Shown here piece after piece: positions 12,001 to 23,960 of a DNA stretch of 55,960 bases (its first letter is position 1; every line of letters starts with the position of its first letter). The stretch spans positions 2,501-58,460 of the forward strand of contig JAQGDQ010001089.1 in NCBI GenBank assembly GCA_030141605.1, read 5' to 3'. A program made the position numbers and the translations under genes. Origin of the DNA: Tubiluchus corallicola. Taxonomy: Eukaryota; Priapulida; Priapulimorpha; Priapulimorphida; Tubiluchidae. The notes under the pieces were generated by a model. The model was not told where the DNA came from and did no database searches. It saw only the letters and a list, made by a program, of their open reading frames with translations.

Positions 12001-14189
12001 ATCACCAATTTAATCAAAATCATTGTTTAATACAGCTTTCTTTACTTGTAGAGATATTCACATTTTTTGTGTAGAGTTCTGACCAACATGGCAACCGACA
12101 CATCCATGACAGTAACACTTTTCACTATGCATGACAAAGCCAAAACACGAATACAATTATTTTTATAAGAGTAGCGGAATTTTTAGAGCAAATCGCAGCT
12201 GTAAGGAAGTTGACAGAAAACGATAATTGTTATTCAAAATATTCCAGTGGCGGCAAACATCAGTCATCAGTAGTAGTAGAATGGGATTGTTGAATGATAA
12301 AGTTGGAATTTTTTAAGGAAGACAGGACGATTTTTTGTACACAACCCCAGTTTCAAGTACGATAAAAATTATACATTTTAGCACAATTAATACTGCAAAA
12401 GCGTTTCTGATAATTAAATAAAAGATTAAAAACTTAATTAACGGCGGGCGAGCTCAACTATTGATGACATCACAAACTAACGTAATTTTCAACAGCAAAA
12501 ATATTCCACGTGTTTTCGAAAGTGAAAATTGAAGTACAGTGCTACTGTAAGATATTCAGTATGTTGTACTAATACTAGACAAGTTTTAAGATTAAAATTC
12601 AAATTTACGCAAGAGCTGTCGAACGTGTGCAATTCGTCACAAACTAACAAAACTGAACTGAGAGGTACAGCACCTGTATTCGTGCAATGCGTTTCCGAAA
12701 TGCAGGCACTAGTGTCCGTCTAACTAGCGAATGACGAAATGCACGTAACAGCGAAGAACTAGTGGCACAAACGTGAAATCGTGTTTGAGTTGTAACAATT
12801 TTTTCACGTAAGTCATTTTTTGAAAAAAACAGCATGTTTTCTTTCAATATTTTAAAGAGTAGATTGTTTTGACCTGCAGTTTTAGATTAGCTCCGGTTTT
12901 GCGTTAAAGAAAATTTCTCTCATGTCTTGTCTGTGATTATAAATCATAGATCACAGAATGAATTCATGTCATTCAGTAGTACCGAGCAACGTACCAGGCT
13001 AATTGCCGAGAAAACTGAAAAGTGTTTTAAATGGTCTAGTTTATGTCAATAAGCCATTTCACAGTTTCAGCGATTGATGGTGATCGTGAAAAGGTCAAAG
13101 GTAAAGCGTATTAGACAACGCATTTGTCTACACTTGACAACGCCTCACAACTCATGCTATTGTAATAGTAACAGTTTTAACAGTTAGCTAGAACCTTACC
13201 TAGTTCATTTTTTCTTGTCTGTCGTCTGTAGCAATGAAGTAAAACTGTTTGTATGTCGGTAACAGTTTTGCGGACACAGTACAGCATCGTGAGTTTGAAA
13301 TAGATTCAATTAGTCAACAAATGTGAATTGTCAACAAATAACTTAATTGACTCGCTTAATTTGAACAAAAACAAGGCATGTCTAACTACTCGAATCGATT
13401 TCAAGCAAAACAGGAAGATTTTTTATATCATACCCCGTTTCGAAGTACGGTAAAATGTAGGCTATACAATTTAATACATGTACCAACGTCAAAGCGTTTA
13501 GACTACAGTCTTGTTTTGCAATTTTCAGTTAAACACACACAGTAAGCCTTTTCACAGTTCCAGCGATTGATGATGATCGTGAAACAGTCAAAGGTTAAGT
13601 GTAGCAGACAACTCATTTGTGTACATTTGACAACGCCTCGCATCATATGCTGTTGTAATAACAACAGTTTTAACAGCAAGCTCATTTTTTCTTGTTCCCA
13701 AGCAAGATCCTGCTAGGAAATCACTCTATGCATAGACTAATGCATAATTAAGTAAAATCCACCTAAAAACAACTGAAGTTATTGAACTGATAGCGGCAGG
13801 TTGTTTTGCTTTACACACACATCAAGCGATAGTTGTAGTTAAGACTCGTTGCCACGTTACATTTAACCGTTGACCTACAGCAAGTGCGCATGCGCACAAC
13901 GAAACTGTGAAAAGGCTTATTGTAAAGTACTGTCCCACCATATGTTCGCATAATGTTACTTGAAATTGTCCTAGTTAATCTACCTAACTTACTTTTATAC
14001 TTAGTTAACCAAGGTGTTTAATGTTTTCACAGGAATAGTTACTGTTTCATCGCAAAGGGGCGCTGCATACCAGATTACCGTCTAGAGCAGCTGATGGTCT
14101 TCGATCCGATACAAGACATTCCGTTCTCCGACATGATACTGGTACCCAGCGGATGCAGCTGCCGTACGAGGATAACAGAACCCACATAG
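9017..14189 (+). CDS. Spaetzle/neurotrophin-like cystine-knot ligand, gene B (first exon missing)
   Basis: Exons 9017-9210, 10943-11086, 11385-11525 and 14033-14189 (stop TAG) give 211 visible residues. The acceptor at 9017 follows CTGTCCTTTAG; an in-frame stop there shows the ATG is in an earlier exon. The visible N-terminus (ILAVEVILLGVITLTNAS) is a signal-peptide core. It is followed by a charged pro-region, the shared FECDENV...LFDP segment, and a KRKKR furin site (visible residues 100-104). The 107-residue mature domain has nine cysteines at spacing matching gene A (CVEIIHC, CIPDYRLEQL, ILVPSGCSC). Internal introns are phase 2 at the same positions as in gene A. NMT is a possible N-glycan site. 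The likely product is a secreted, processed ligand of Toll- or Trk-type receptors. The fold assignment is inference; the final C-x-C lacks the extra Cys of insect Spaetzle. Confidence 0.75.
9231..10136. repeat. 50-bp minisatellite in gene B intron 1
   Basis: Eighteen units with exact 50-bp phasing, except for one 6-bp insertion near 9700. The consensus begins ATGCCGCCACTCGAGCTCAA and continues ATAAACTTGATTCATTAACT. The array begins about 20 bp after the exon donor at 9210. Most units contain AATAAA on the sense strand. Confidence 0.95.
10137..10543. repeat. Degenerate ACTGACTG/GGTTAACTG low-complexity tract
   Basis: Loose repeats of CTGACTGATTGGTT type, related in composition to 7140-7290 and 18600-18730. 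No unit is strict and nothing coding is seen. Confidence 0.5.
10544..10942 (+). repeat. Tandem array of 3' splice-site-like units ending at gene B exon acceptor
   Basis: Units of about 33-41 bp (CTGCTAATCTGTAAAACAAC then AATGTACTTTTCAG). Each contains a branch-point-like CTAAT, a T-rich tract and CAG. TTTTCAG occurs with final G at about 10593, 10634, 10675, 10713, 10746 and 10787. The next three copies are altered (CATAG, CAAAG, TATAG). The final copy is the real acceptor at 10942. Confidence 0.9.
11526..12312. other. Gene B intron 3, left part
   Basis: Contains a short direct duplication (GGTTAAA-CTGCTTGCTGATTATTG at about 11567 and 11603). The rest is non-coding, with no recognisable element and no exon. 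Confidence 0.3.
12317..12903 (+). mobile_element. TTAA-flanked MITE, family 2, copy 1
   Basis: About 587 bp flanked by TTAA (12313-12316 and 12904-12907). Termini AGGAAGACAGGACGAT and CTCCGGTTTTGCG are imperfect inverted repeats of the shared AGGAAAACCGGAC motif. The interior matches 39875-40472 (inverted) and 53790-54380 (for example GATGACATCACAAACTAACG and ACAGTGCTACTGTAAGATAT). It has no coding capacity. Confidence 0.75.
12908..14032. other. Gene B intron 3, right part with MITE fragments
   Basis: A family-2 MITE end fragment lies at about 13405-13500 (GGAAGATTTTTTATATCATA...). A duplicated segment (CAGCGATTGATGGTGATCGT at about 13071 and CAGCGATTGATGATGATCGT at about 13561) is shared by two flanks. 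TGCGCATGCGCA at about 13888 is a perfect NRF1-type palindrome of unknown relevance. No exon was seen. Confidence 0.4.
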
Positions 14190-14561
14190 CAACCGTGAGA
14201 CCCGCCTAGCAATTGCAACATATGCGCATAGCAACCATAAACTTACATTATTACAGGGATAGTATACCAGTGTGAATGATGTATAAGGAACAATGCAATT
14301 GTCAACTAAAACAATGTGATTATGTGAATTAGCAATACACTGGTACCTGCCATACAAGTCTTTGCAAGGATTGCAATCTCGACTATTTTCAAAAAAAGGA
14401 CAAGAATCTCGCCAAGTTTTTTTAAAGGTAGTGGTGACAGATAAGGCTGAAATGCACTTCAAGTTTTCAACAAAAAGCTGGAACAAAAGGAACAGGATGC
14501 GACCATGTGAATTAAAATTGTCTAATTTAAGTTATTAAAGGACAAGAACACACTTTTCGCC

Positions 14562-14567
14562 AATAAA
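14562..14567 (+). promoter_or_regulatory. Candidate poly(A) signal for gene B
   Basis: An AATAAA hexamer lies about 370 nt after the gene B stop, in an AT-rich 3' flank that converges with NEIL1. Confidence 0.45.
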
Positions 14568-14722
14568 GCTTAAAATTTTTTAAAAATTTTGTATCACTTA
14601 CTTTTGAGCTACCCGGTACGATAAGATTATACTCAGCTTCCACTGAGCTTGCAAGCTTCCACTGAGGTCATAATTTAAAACTGTACATAAAAATACTATT
14701 GTAAAAGTAGTAGTGATCAGAA

Positions 14723-14728
14723 TTTATT
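14723..14728 (-). promoter_or_regulatory. Candidate poly(A) signal for NEIL1
   Basis: An AATAAA hexamer on the minus strand (TTTATT on plus) lies about 70 nt after the NEIL1 stop codon. Confidence 0.5.
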
Positions 14729-14796
14729 CATTTTGTTAATCCAAATGATACATATTGTACATAAATAAAAAATATGTGTTGTAAACAAACATTTGA

Positions 14797-17700
14797 TCAG
14801 TTTTTTTCCTTGCGTAATCTAGAGGATCTTCTCAGCAACTTCTCGTCGAAACGTTTCTTCACTTCACCACCACCGCTGCTTTCGGCGGGTTTCTTCCGTC
14901 TTGCCGGCTTTTTTGTCTTGTGCCGAAAATAAGTGCTGACTTCTTTCTGCTCTTCTCTGCACTGCTTCCCCTCATTTACTTCCGTAGACTGTAATCGTTG
15001 AGAGGTGAAGTATAAAGACTCTCTACCAGGTTCTGATGGGCCTAAGTCACCCTTCAAACTCTGAGCAAAAAACAGAAGACAAACATTAGTAAAAACATTT
15101 TTTTAAAACTACACATGTTCTTTAGAATATATTTCATGGGATAGCTAACATGATATCAAAAAAGTTGAGTGAACTAGAGTTTTACGGTACTAATAGCTGT
15201 CAATAATTGAGTGCCTGCAAACCAAAACCGTCCACAAGTCAGCATAGTTAAAACCACATTATGATGCTTTAAAGTGGAATGACCCAAAAATTTAGTCTGA
15301 TGTTAATTTTTCGTTTTCTATAAAAACAATGCTAAATATATTGGACTTTTATATTCTAGCATCACATTATCAAGAAAATGTCCAAAAAATAATTTTATAA
15401 CCACGTGCCCATTTCTCTGCCTGGAAGCTAGTACTGCAATTGTAAAAAAACTTCGGTAGTAGCTCATGGAAGCAGTCATGCTAAGTGTTTTGCAGAAACA
15501 CGACAAAAAACAATGGCTAACTTTAACAGTGATTTTCTCAAGATTATGTTTTTCGGTGCGTAGCCTGCACCTCAACTTCAATGTGGATTATCTTAGCTTA
15601 GAAATAACGTAGAGCGGTGAGCTTGGTATCAAAATGATCCTCATGAAATGGAGACTCAGGATATGTGAATAACTAGAAAAGCTTAATTGCTGACTTATGA
15701 ACGATTTTGCTATGCTTGCGCACATTTAATGTTCAATTAAGTTCGCTGTTCATACTGGGGTACAGTATGGCCCAGGCTATTTTACACCCTGGTAAAGTTT
15801 GGCCAGGACGTTTTATCCCCCGGGGTATAATGTGGGCAGGGTCTAATTTGGCCTGCTACACCGAAATACTTAGCTTCACAGACGAATGGCAGAGATGTTC
15901 ATTGATTAAAGGAAAACCAGACGAATTTTTAAAGCTTGATTTATGAAAAATATTTACTTTCATTTCTTGTGTTAGTTGTGGTCAGCTTACCGATCACAAC
16001 TGAACTGTTTGTAAAAAAAGCTTTAAAGGAAAACCAGACGATTGTGTAAACACGAGTTCGGAATAAAGAATGCTCTGAAATATTGAAAACTACAAATAGC
16101 TTATTTTAAATCAAAGCTTAGGTTAAATAATAATTACCCAAATTTTGTTAAACATTCAAAGCTACGCGTGGCTCAGTGAATCTACTAAGACTGGCAGCGG
16201 CGCCTTTTTGTCACATTCGCATCGCCGACAAATAGAAGGTGGTACACATGATAACCAAGATCGTGAACTGCTGTGTTAGTTTCTGACGTCATATGACGTA
16301 GACCCCATTGTTCGTGACATCATGCATTCAAAACAGTAAAACTTACGCAAATGTGCTTGAAGCGCAAGGGAAGATGTCTGCCATTGCACAAACTGTGGGT
16401 AGTTGCTGACGTAAGCAATAGCTGTGTTCGGTTGCCGTTTATTGACTTTCTAAACTAATTATTCAAATATAAGAAACAATTGCTAACTTTTATAGGCAAG
16501 AAAATGCATATTTTGGAGAGTAAATTAAAATGAGATCGAGTCTAAACAATCGTCCAGTCTTCCTCTAAAGAAAACGTTGGTTAAAATTTTTATTTCATTT
16601 AACGATTCTTCAAAGGTTCAAGGTACAAAGTACTACAAAACACTGTACCTGTGTGGCCCACAGTCTCCTCCATTATCTATCCTGCACTTTAGTCAGAAAA
16701 TTTCAAACCGGCAAGTCATATTTCAAAATGTAAAGGATCGTTTACCTGTGGGTTATGTTTGACCGAGTCGGATACAGCGTCTATCAGTTTTCCGGTGTAG
16801 GATATATCAGTTGCTGGCTTCCTCTTTGATTTACCTTTCATTTCTAAAAAACAATCGGGTACTCTAAAAACTGAATGTAAGTTTATGATTTTACCCGTTG
16901 AATTCACTGAGCAAAATGTTTTAGTGGCGTGATAAGTCGTTGTTATTGCTACTACAGCTGTTGCAGCTACTATTGTTGTCATTTTGGTTGCGGTTTTGCT
17001 TTCTGTTGCCGATGTTGATGCAGATGTTTCGTGGCTTGAAGTGGAGCACGAAAACCACGAGACTACCAGAAGTTGACGTGTAACATTTGTTAAAAACATT
17101 TAAAAGAGAAAAACGTTTTATAGTGTGTACTCGCCTGTAAGTTGGCAATTAAGCTTTTCTCGTTATTCACATATCCTGAATCTCCATTTCATGAGGATCA
17201 TTTTGATACCAAGTTCATTACTCTGTGTTATTGCTAAGTTGAGATAATCCACATTAAAGTTCGGTCAAATATTATTTTTGTTTTTCATAAAAACAAATGC
17301 TAAATATATCAGACTTTTCTATTCTGGCATCAAATTATCGAGAAAATGTCTAAAAATACTAAAAATCTAATTTTATAACTCCTAACTTGCTTTTCTGTCT
17401 AGAAACTAGTATTGCAATTGTAAAAAACTTATATTTTCAAAATCCGATAGTAGCTCGTGGAAGCAGTCATTTTACTTCGGGTTTTTTTCCGTTGACAAGA
17501 TCAAACCTTCGTCAGAAAGAGCCATCTACTGGACTTAAACATAACAAGTTCAACGTGTTCTTGCAGTCCGTAGCAACGACAAAAAACAATGGCTGACGTT
17601 AACAGTGATTTTCTCAAGATTATGCTTTTCAGTGTGCAGCCTGCACCTCAACTTCAATGTGGTTTATCTCAGGTTAGAAATAACATAAAGCGATGAACTT

Positions 17701-20700
17701 AGTATCAAAATGACCCACGTGAAATAGAGATTCAGGATATGTGAATAACTAAAAAAGCTTAATTGCTGACTAATGGACGATTTTGCAATGCAAGCACACA
17801 TCACCTTTTGCTTTTGATGCTAGCTGTCCCGCTTCACCTTTAAACCATATCGTTCTTCCGTTGCTGTCTTTCGCTGTTTTCATCCCGGGCTGATAATAGC
17901 AGCGAAGCCACCTAGTAAATGCCGATGACTCTTCTCCAACTTCTGCCTCCGGATGAAGCCCTTTTCCCTCTATTAGATTACCAAATAAATGAATAAAAAA
18001 GTTACCAGTAATTAGAAAATGAACAAATATATACAGTCAACCTCGGATGTAAGGGATACTTCCGGACCGGAAAAAATCTTCCCTTATTTCCAATGTCCCT
18101 TATAGCTGAAGTTGAATCAGACCGAGGGTGTATCCAGACCTGTAATTTTCTGTACTTTTACCCATATTTTCATGGATTATTGCTACACATTCATTTCAAA
18201 TGGCATGTAGTAAGCTCCTTCGGTGATGTGAGATGTATGTGACCATGGAAACCGAGCTGTTCAAAGGCCGAGTTTGTGAAAAATTGAGGTTAAAAATCGA
18301 TCAATTTCGCTTTGATCATAGGGTCCCTTATATGCGAGGTAATTTACCTGGGTTCTATTACGCAGGATCTGAAGCTATCGTCCGTTATAACCGAAGTTTC
18401 CTTATATGCGAAGATTTTTACATAGGAAAACGTTACGAAAAATTGGGACCTGTGTTGGTGATCCCTTATAAGCGAGTGTCCGTTATATGCGAGTACCTTA
18501 TACCCGAGGTTGACTGTATTGCAATTAATTAGTCAATAAATAAGTAAATCGGTAAACGGGTCAATAAATCAATGAACGAATCAGTAAGTCACGACTCGAT
18601 ATATTCGATAAATATACGAGTAGGCTGTCCATCTGACAGTCAGGCTGCCAGTCCATTAGTAAAGTCAGTCAATCAGTCTGTCAGTCAGTCAGCTAGTCTG
18701 TTAATTAATCAATCGATCCATCAATTAATTAACCGATAAATGAAACCAAACAATCAATCATTCGGAAAAGCAATAAACTTACAAAAACGTTTACGACCAA
18801 GTAAGTAAGCAAGCAACAATCCAACCAAATGAAGAAACAGATAATTATTGCATAACTTTTCAGGGCAATAGCAGAAATCTTTGCTCCTGAACTGTTGCCA
18901 CGTGCAAAAAAGTGATCCAAAGATTCACATAAAAATAAACAGTCACTAGAATAAGTTCCACTTGAGAGGTATGAATGTGGTTTTGGAACTAGCACAGAAG
19001 ACACGAATGGAGTTTTGGAACTAACACAAAATTTCAGAATAAACGCAAAACAAGCAACGCCTGATTTCAAGTAAAAAAACAAAATTAGGTTAATTTCGTT
19101 TTATCATAACTCTTTTATTTAAAAAAAGAAATATATGCAAGAAGGTGTCCCTCTATTGGCAGGGAGTTGACTATATGTAAATAAAATTTGAATATATAAA
19201 GACATGTCACAGATATATATGTTATATATATATATATAAGGTTGACTGATAAAGTTACACAAATGCATACAGCATTAATTTCAAATTAAACAAAGCCAAC
19301 TGGCATACAATAGTAATACAGACTATATCGACATTAGGGGATTTTTATAGGCCAAATTTGTTTAACGGAAATTTTAATACCTCCACAAAGTTAAGTGGCA
19401 AATGACAGACACCAAAACAGACATACGAGTCAGTTAGCAATCTAAGTCGAACAAAGCTGGCTTACACCAGGGATGAGAATGACAAATTGCAAAAAACTCT
19501 GAAACAGGCCGTGGGTTTGGGGGTCGCGTAGGCCACCATGGGGGTTCAAGGGGGGCGAAGCCCCCTTGGAACCAGCAACAAATTGCAATTTTGTTACCAT
19601 AGAGAGCCTCTAAGTGGACTTAAAATATCAGTTACCTTGTTTCATGCATAATTTAAAATACTCAACTATCAAGGATACATGATACTTAATTGTCTCAAGT
19701 ACTGGCCCCTCCTATGCAAAAGTATATAAAAACTGTCTGCAATTGACTCAAACAACTCACATAATGCACAATTGATTCTATATTTTTATACATAGAGATA
19801 TACATGTGGTTACACTGATGTACGTGATGTAAGTGATGGCCTGCCAACTAGTGGTGTGAAATAATGTACTGAGTCCGTAAAAATTTTCTCAACGAATTTA
19901 CGCGATTTACAAAAATGGCACTACTGGTCTTCCAAAAACTCGGAATTCCGCGTATCTGCGGAAAATTCTCATCCCTGTTACACACATAATTAACACAGGG
20001 TTTAATTTCAGTTTCCTTTGTAAAATGAACAGGTAATTTAATCATGTTTAGTTAGACAGACATTTCATTTCACAGATACTGAATTTTACAGAATATGGCT
20101 GACTATATTTTGAAAAAACTAGATCTAAAATTTCCACTTACCAAGATGGATCACTTCCAGCGGAATTAAGTGACAGAAATCCAGAAAGTCGGGATTCTCT
20201 TTCTTAACAACACCGTCAGTTTTGCGGCCACCCTCTTCCTCATCCACGGACTTCAGTTTTTCGAGAACTGTCCGGGCACAACTGAAGGGTGGTACACCTG
20301 CCCTGTACAGGATCTCGGCGCGAAGGTAATTACCGATGCCATTAAAGTAGCTTTGATTGAGCATCACTTCACAAATAGGTTTGTTGAACAAAACATAGTC
20401 AAGTGATCCTAAGACGTTTTTTCTGTAAGAAAAAACTGATTATTAATGCAGGAGCCTCTCAAAATGATGTTAAAATTTAATGCATAAAAATATGAGGATG
20501 TGTTAATGATAATTTTGTTCTTCTACTATACAAAATATCCGGGGGGCATCTCCGTTTATTGTTAAGGGGTTGACTCAACATTTCTGATTGACAAATTTAT
20601 TACGATTATACATTTATTATATATGTGTGTTTGTATGCATGTATAATATATATATATAGATATATATAAATAAATTTGATCAGGGTTAGGGTTATTCCTT

Positions 20701-21389
20701 TTCTTCTGTGACTTTTTACCTGGATTCAAATCATCAAAATCCCTTAAAATTAAACATAACTGAAATAATTCATATTGTATGCATTTTTCCCAAGCATTCC
20801 CATCCTGAAATTGAAAATACTGCCAAAGCTTAACAAGACATGATCAATCTTGTTCAGTAAATAAAATTTACGAGATAAATTATTGTTGAAAAATTTTTGT
20901 CAGCAGACTTGGAAATAAATAATCATTTTGCTAAGTATACCTAAACAAGCTGTATTCGAACATCGGATCTGGACCGCGTTCTGTGGACCATTGGTCACTG
21001 ATGCTCCATCGCCCAAAACGCCGGACATCCACAAAGCTAAGTACCATTGATTTGTCTTTTGTGTAGAACATGAGGTGTGCATGCTTATGTAGTTTGTCAG
21101 AAGAGGTAAATTCAAATCGACCTGACATGCCAAAGCGAAATAACAATGAGAGAGTTTGATTTCGCTGAAGAGATTTCTTTGCTTTTGAACAACAAACTAA
21201 ATTAATTAAATTAAGCATCAATTCCTTGCCACGTGTGACTGCATTAATGCTGTATTCATCAACGTCCCAATCTATTTCTGGATTCTTTGCGTTTACAACC
21301 GATTTTACAGGATTTCCCGAAAACACTCTGTTTCTGCATTCATTGTTAATAACCTGGCTGGCCAGGTACAGCTCTGGTCCTTCTGGCAT
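14797..21389 (-). CDS. NEIL1: Endonuclease VIII-like 1 DNA glycosylase (complete, 5 coding exons)
   Basis: Minus-strand exons are 21389-20941, 20422-20142, 17969-17805, 16843-16746 and 15060-14797. They splice in frame to 418 residues (human NEIL1 is 390). The product is a bifunctional base-excision-repair glycosylase/lyase acting on oxidised bases. Start MPEGPE supplies catalytic Pro2 and Glu3. RGKEL has the catalytic Lys (residue 55). FRFGMSG and VDVRRFGRW carry the void-filling Met, Arg and Phe. Exon 2 has the helix-two-turn-helix (FNGIGNYLRAEILYR). Exon 3 has WLRCY and the zincless-finger strand GRTIWF. Exons 4-5 form a Lys/Arg-rich tail ending RRSSRLRKEKN, a likely nuclear localisation and interaction region. 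The ATG at 21389 is chosen because the family requires Pro2; upstream in-frame sequence is 5' leader. Introns hold several MITEs. Confidence 0.95.
15220..15690. mobile_element. Long-TIR MITE (family 3), one-ended copy
   Basis: The right end matches the right end of the 17145-17766 element (ATATGTGAATAACTAGAAAA then GCTTAATTGC). The left part matches the inverted sequence around 34490-34640. It sits in the NEIL1 intron between exons 4 and 5 and has no coding capacity. Confidence 0.6.
16027..16564 (+). mobile_element. TTAA-flanked MITE, family 1, copy 1
   Basis: 538 bp in a NEIL1 intron. Left end AGGAAAACCAGACGATTGTG after TTAA; right end ACAATCGTCCAGTCTTCCT before CTAA (one-base decay of TTAA). 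The interior matches 37733-38262 and 48820-49468 (CGCGGCTCAGTGAATCTACT-like core). A solo terminus of the same type is at about 15907. Confidence 0.8.
17145..17766. mobile_element. Long-TIR MITE (family 3), full-length copy
   Basis: About 620 bp with terminal inverted repeats of roughly 80 bp: GCAATTAAGCTTTTCTCGTT at the left and its inverse at the right, including TTTTGATACCAAGTTCAT. It lies in the NEIL1 intron between exons 3 and 4. Other copies are at 15220-15690 and from 33680. Confidence 0.75.
18034..18516. mobile_element. Pogo/Tigger-like MITE in NEIL1 intron 2
   Basis: 483 bp starting CAGTCAACCTCGGATGTAAG and ending with CCGAGGTTGACTG, flanked by TA on both sides. Terminal CAGT-AACCTCG with TA duplication is typical of pogo/Tigger (Tc1/mariner) elements. 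Internal subrepeats of TTATATGCGAG/TTATAAGCGAG type. No transposase. Confidence 0.8.
18530..18730. repeat. AATAAATC / GTCAGTCAG low-complexity tract
   Basis: Loose tetranucleotide-derived repeats (TCAATAAATAAGTAAATCGG, GTCAGTCAGTCAG). Similar tracts lie at 7140-7290 and 10137-10440. Confidence 0.5.
19468..19977. mobile_element. MITE with CAGGGATGAGAAT termini and 6-bp TSD
   Basis: 510 bp. Termini CAGGGATGAGAAT and ATTCTCATCCCTG form a perfect 13-bp inverted repeat. It is flanked by direct TTACAC on both sides (19462-19467 and 19978-19983). A GGGGGGCGAAGCCCCC hairpin lies at about 19551. The core at about 19695-19830 matches the cores of 23290-23696 and 34714-35134. Confidence 0.8.
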
Positions 21390-23289
21390 TGCAGATCTGT
21401 ATTTGGTTAAAACGTTGTAAAAGTGAAAAAGAATTAAGAAAAGAAAATCACGATAGAAACTGGCTTTTAACTTGAACGCAAAAAGCATGAAACGCGTACG
21501 CCGCCATATTACCGAGGTAGTAGTGTCATCTACAGGCGGGACAGCTAAATATTTCTTTTTCAAGTGCAGTTTGTTTGCGCATAATGCCCTCTAACAACGA
21601 GTGCTTTATTTAAACATCGCATCGGTGTCGGAAAACGCAAAAAACTGACGAACTACCAAAAAAGCAACAGCAGCATCATCAATAACTAAGCAAACTACTA
21701 GTTTTGCCTTGATAATAACGTGTTGAATTATAATTTCTACTCACAATAGAAAAAGTAATGAAAATTTTTGTTTTGTAAATTTAAAATGCGGAGCTTTGTT
21801 TGTAATTTCAGCAGTCTGTAGATGTCAGGAAGTTGGTCAGGTCACCTATTATTTGGCATGGTATATGGCACCCTATGGAATAATTATGGTTCCATCAGAA
21901 CTCCAAATACAAATAATTGTATTAATGAATGGGGAGATTTTATTTTTTCTAGTGATAATTTAGCCACCATTTACAGACTATTAAAGCAAACAAATATGTT
22001 CTCCAACATGCATTGTAATATGTTAATTAGCATAAAACTCTTGCTAATCATGCAAAATACTGCCAATCCTGTCACAAATCATAGCTGATGCTGAATAATG
22101 GTCAGACCTCCTTGCAGCTGCTAATAAATTTGGATAATGGATTTTGCTGTGCTGACAGTGTTACCCAACACTGTTCAATAACATATGTGTTTGTGGAAAA
22201 TGTTTTGTCAAATTAAATATTAATTGTTAATTAAATGTCGCAACGAAATGCATGCAAATTTTTCCAGAAACTGTTAGACAATTATAATATAATAGTTTAT
22301 TGTGGATATTATGGCATGTACAAATTGAATTTTGAACTAGGACAAATCTGAATTACACATTATATAATTATTTAAAAATACCACTGATGAAATAAGGATT
22401 CAAGATAATGATATATACAATGATATTTAATGATTAAGATAACGTTATACACGTGCAAGAACAGCAACTATGGTGAGAAATAAAAAACTCAATTTTATAT
22501 ATTGAAAGGTAATTTGCAGTCTCAGTTTCTTTCAATGACATTTCATTAATACAGAATTGTTTGAACGCAAATGCTAATATGTCATTTTCAATCAAATGTA
22601 AGTTGATTGGAGACAATGAAAGCTTAACATACTGCAATTTTCATTACAGACATTAAAATTTGAAACGTAAAACAGATGATACAAGTTCTAAAAGAACACG
22701 AATAATAAAACACCAAATTGCATTCAATTCACCACATCCATAGTTTGTGCTTCTACATTTCATGAAAACATTCTGACAATTGAGCCTTTATTAGCGTATT
22801 AACGTAGTTTTGCTTACTACTTTACTTTTGTATAACTTTACGATACTTGCAACTACACAGGTGGTTATTACAAAGCTTACATGAAAGACTTTGCTTGTAT
22901 GAGATATGATATTACTGTATGATGTAAAAAAAATTATAGTTTACTACCTTGCATTGAATGTTGTTATTGTACTGAATATGATAAAAATAAAGTTCAAAAT
23001 TTCAAAAAGTTACTATATATAAACTAATTCTTATTGCTGCATAACTTGCCAAGCTAAACAGTAAATGTTTTTTGGTGAAAAATATCCCAGTTCCATTGCT
23101 GTTTGAGGCATCGCACCAGCCTACTTGATAGGTTGATTTAAAGACTTACTAATCTGTTTTAATCACAATGAATGCAAACCAAAAAGTCATAGCTCTTTAA
23201 CTGTAGCCACTACATCCAAGTGGCTGGTAAATTATGTAAGACAACAAAAATATGGACCTGATGATATACATAATTAAGAATATGCTCAT
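21390..23289. other. 5' flank of NEIL1 / AT-rich intergenic
   Basis: Contains the NEIL1 5' leader (a possible acceptor just before the ATG, in AAATACAGATCTGCA). The rest is AT-rich intergenic DNA. No recognisable gene; an 88-codon plus-strand frame at 21822 has no support. Confidence 0.4.
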
Positions 23290-23696
23290 ATCTCGGTTTG
23301 CCGGACAAAAGCATGGTGATATCAGTCCGAATTTGCCAATTGTCCGCATTTACTGATACTAAACTAATACAATAGATGCTGTGAATTAGACTCATGGTAA
23401 TGTAAAATCAAACCACTAATTGTCTCAAAAATGTCTACCGGCCACGCCTGTGCAAAGATATATAAAAACTGTTGGCAATTGACTCAAATAACTCCACATA
23501 ATTGATTCTGCATTTTTATACATAGAGATATACACGTGGTTACACTGATGTAATGATGTAAACAAAGTGAAGGCCCACCAACTAGCGGTCAACTCGCAAA
23601 ATAATGGATTGTGTCCTATCATGCGGGACCTTTAATAGACAAGACCTTGCCCGAATTTTCCAATATTCGTAAAAGCGAGGTCTGGCAAACCGAGAT
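23290..23696. mobile_element. MITE with ATCTCGGTTTGCC termini
   Basis: About 407 bp with inverted termini ATCTCGGTTTGCCGGACA and GTCTGGCAAACCGAGAT. The core (TATATAAAAACTGTTGGCAA, TACATAGAGATATACACGTG) is shared with the 19468-19977 element, whose termini are different. Related copy at 34714-35134. Confidence 0.75.
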
Positions 23697-23829
23697 GTGA
23701 TTCTACTTCACACATCTGGATGTTACGAAAGTTAACCAAAACTGTGAAGTTTGAATTCTTCTAGACATCTGAGATCTCAAACAGATGACACATAAAGTAA
23801 GGGTTTTTTGTCTTAAGCAGTCTAACATT

Positions 23830-23960
23830 ACATCTAGGGTTACCATACGTCCGGGTTCCCCGGACACGTCCTCTTTTTGGGCCTCTGTCCGAGCGGGTTT
23901 TCAAAAAATCAGCAGTTTGTCCGGGTTTTGCCTCAATCCGTAAGTATGTACGGACATTGC
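23830..23960. mobile_element. hAT-like terminal fragment
   Basis: CTAGGGTTACCATACGTCCG followed by GGTTCCCCGGACACGTCC is a self-complementary, CCGGAC-rich start resembling ends of hAT-type non-autonomous elements. The opposite end was not located. The family call is tentative. Confidence 0.4.

Noticed and set aside
20931-21563. Upstream ATG of the NEIL1 frame (MKKKYLAVPP)
   Set aside because: NEIL1 needs Pro directly after the initiator Met for catalysis. The ATG at 21389 gives MPEGPE.
21822-22088. 88-codon plus-strand frame starting MSGSWSGHLLF
   Set aside because: No domain, splice or poly(A) support, and composition like surrounding AT-rich DNA.
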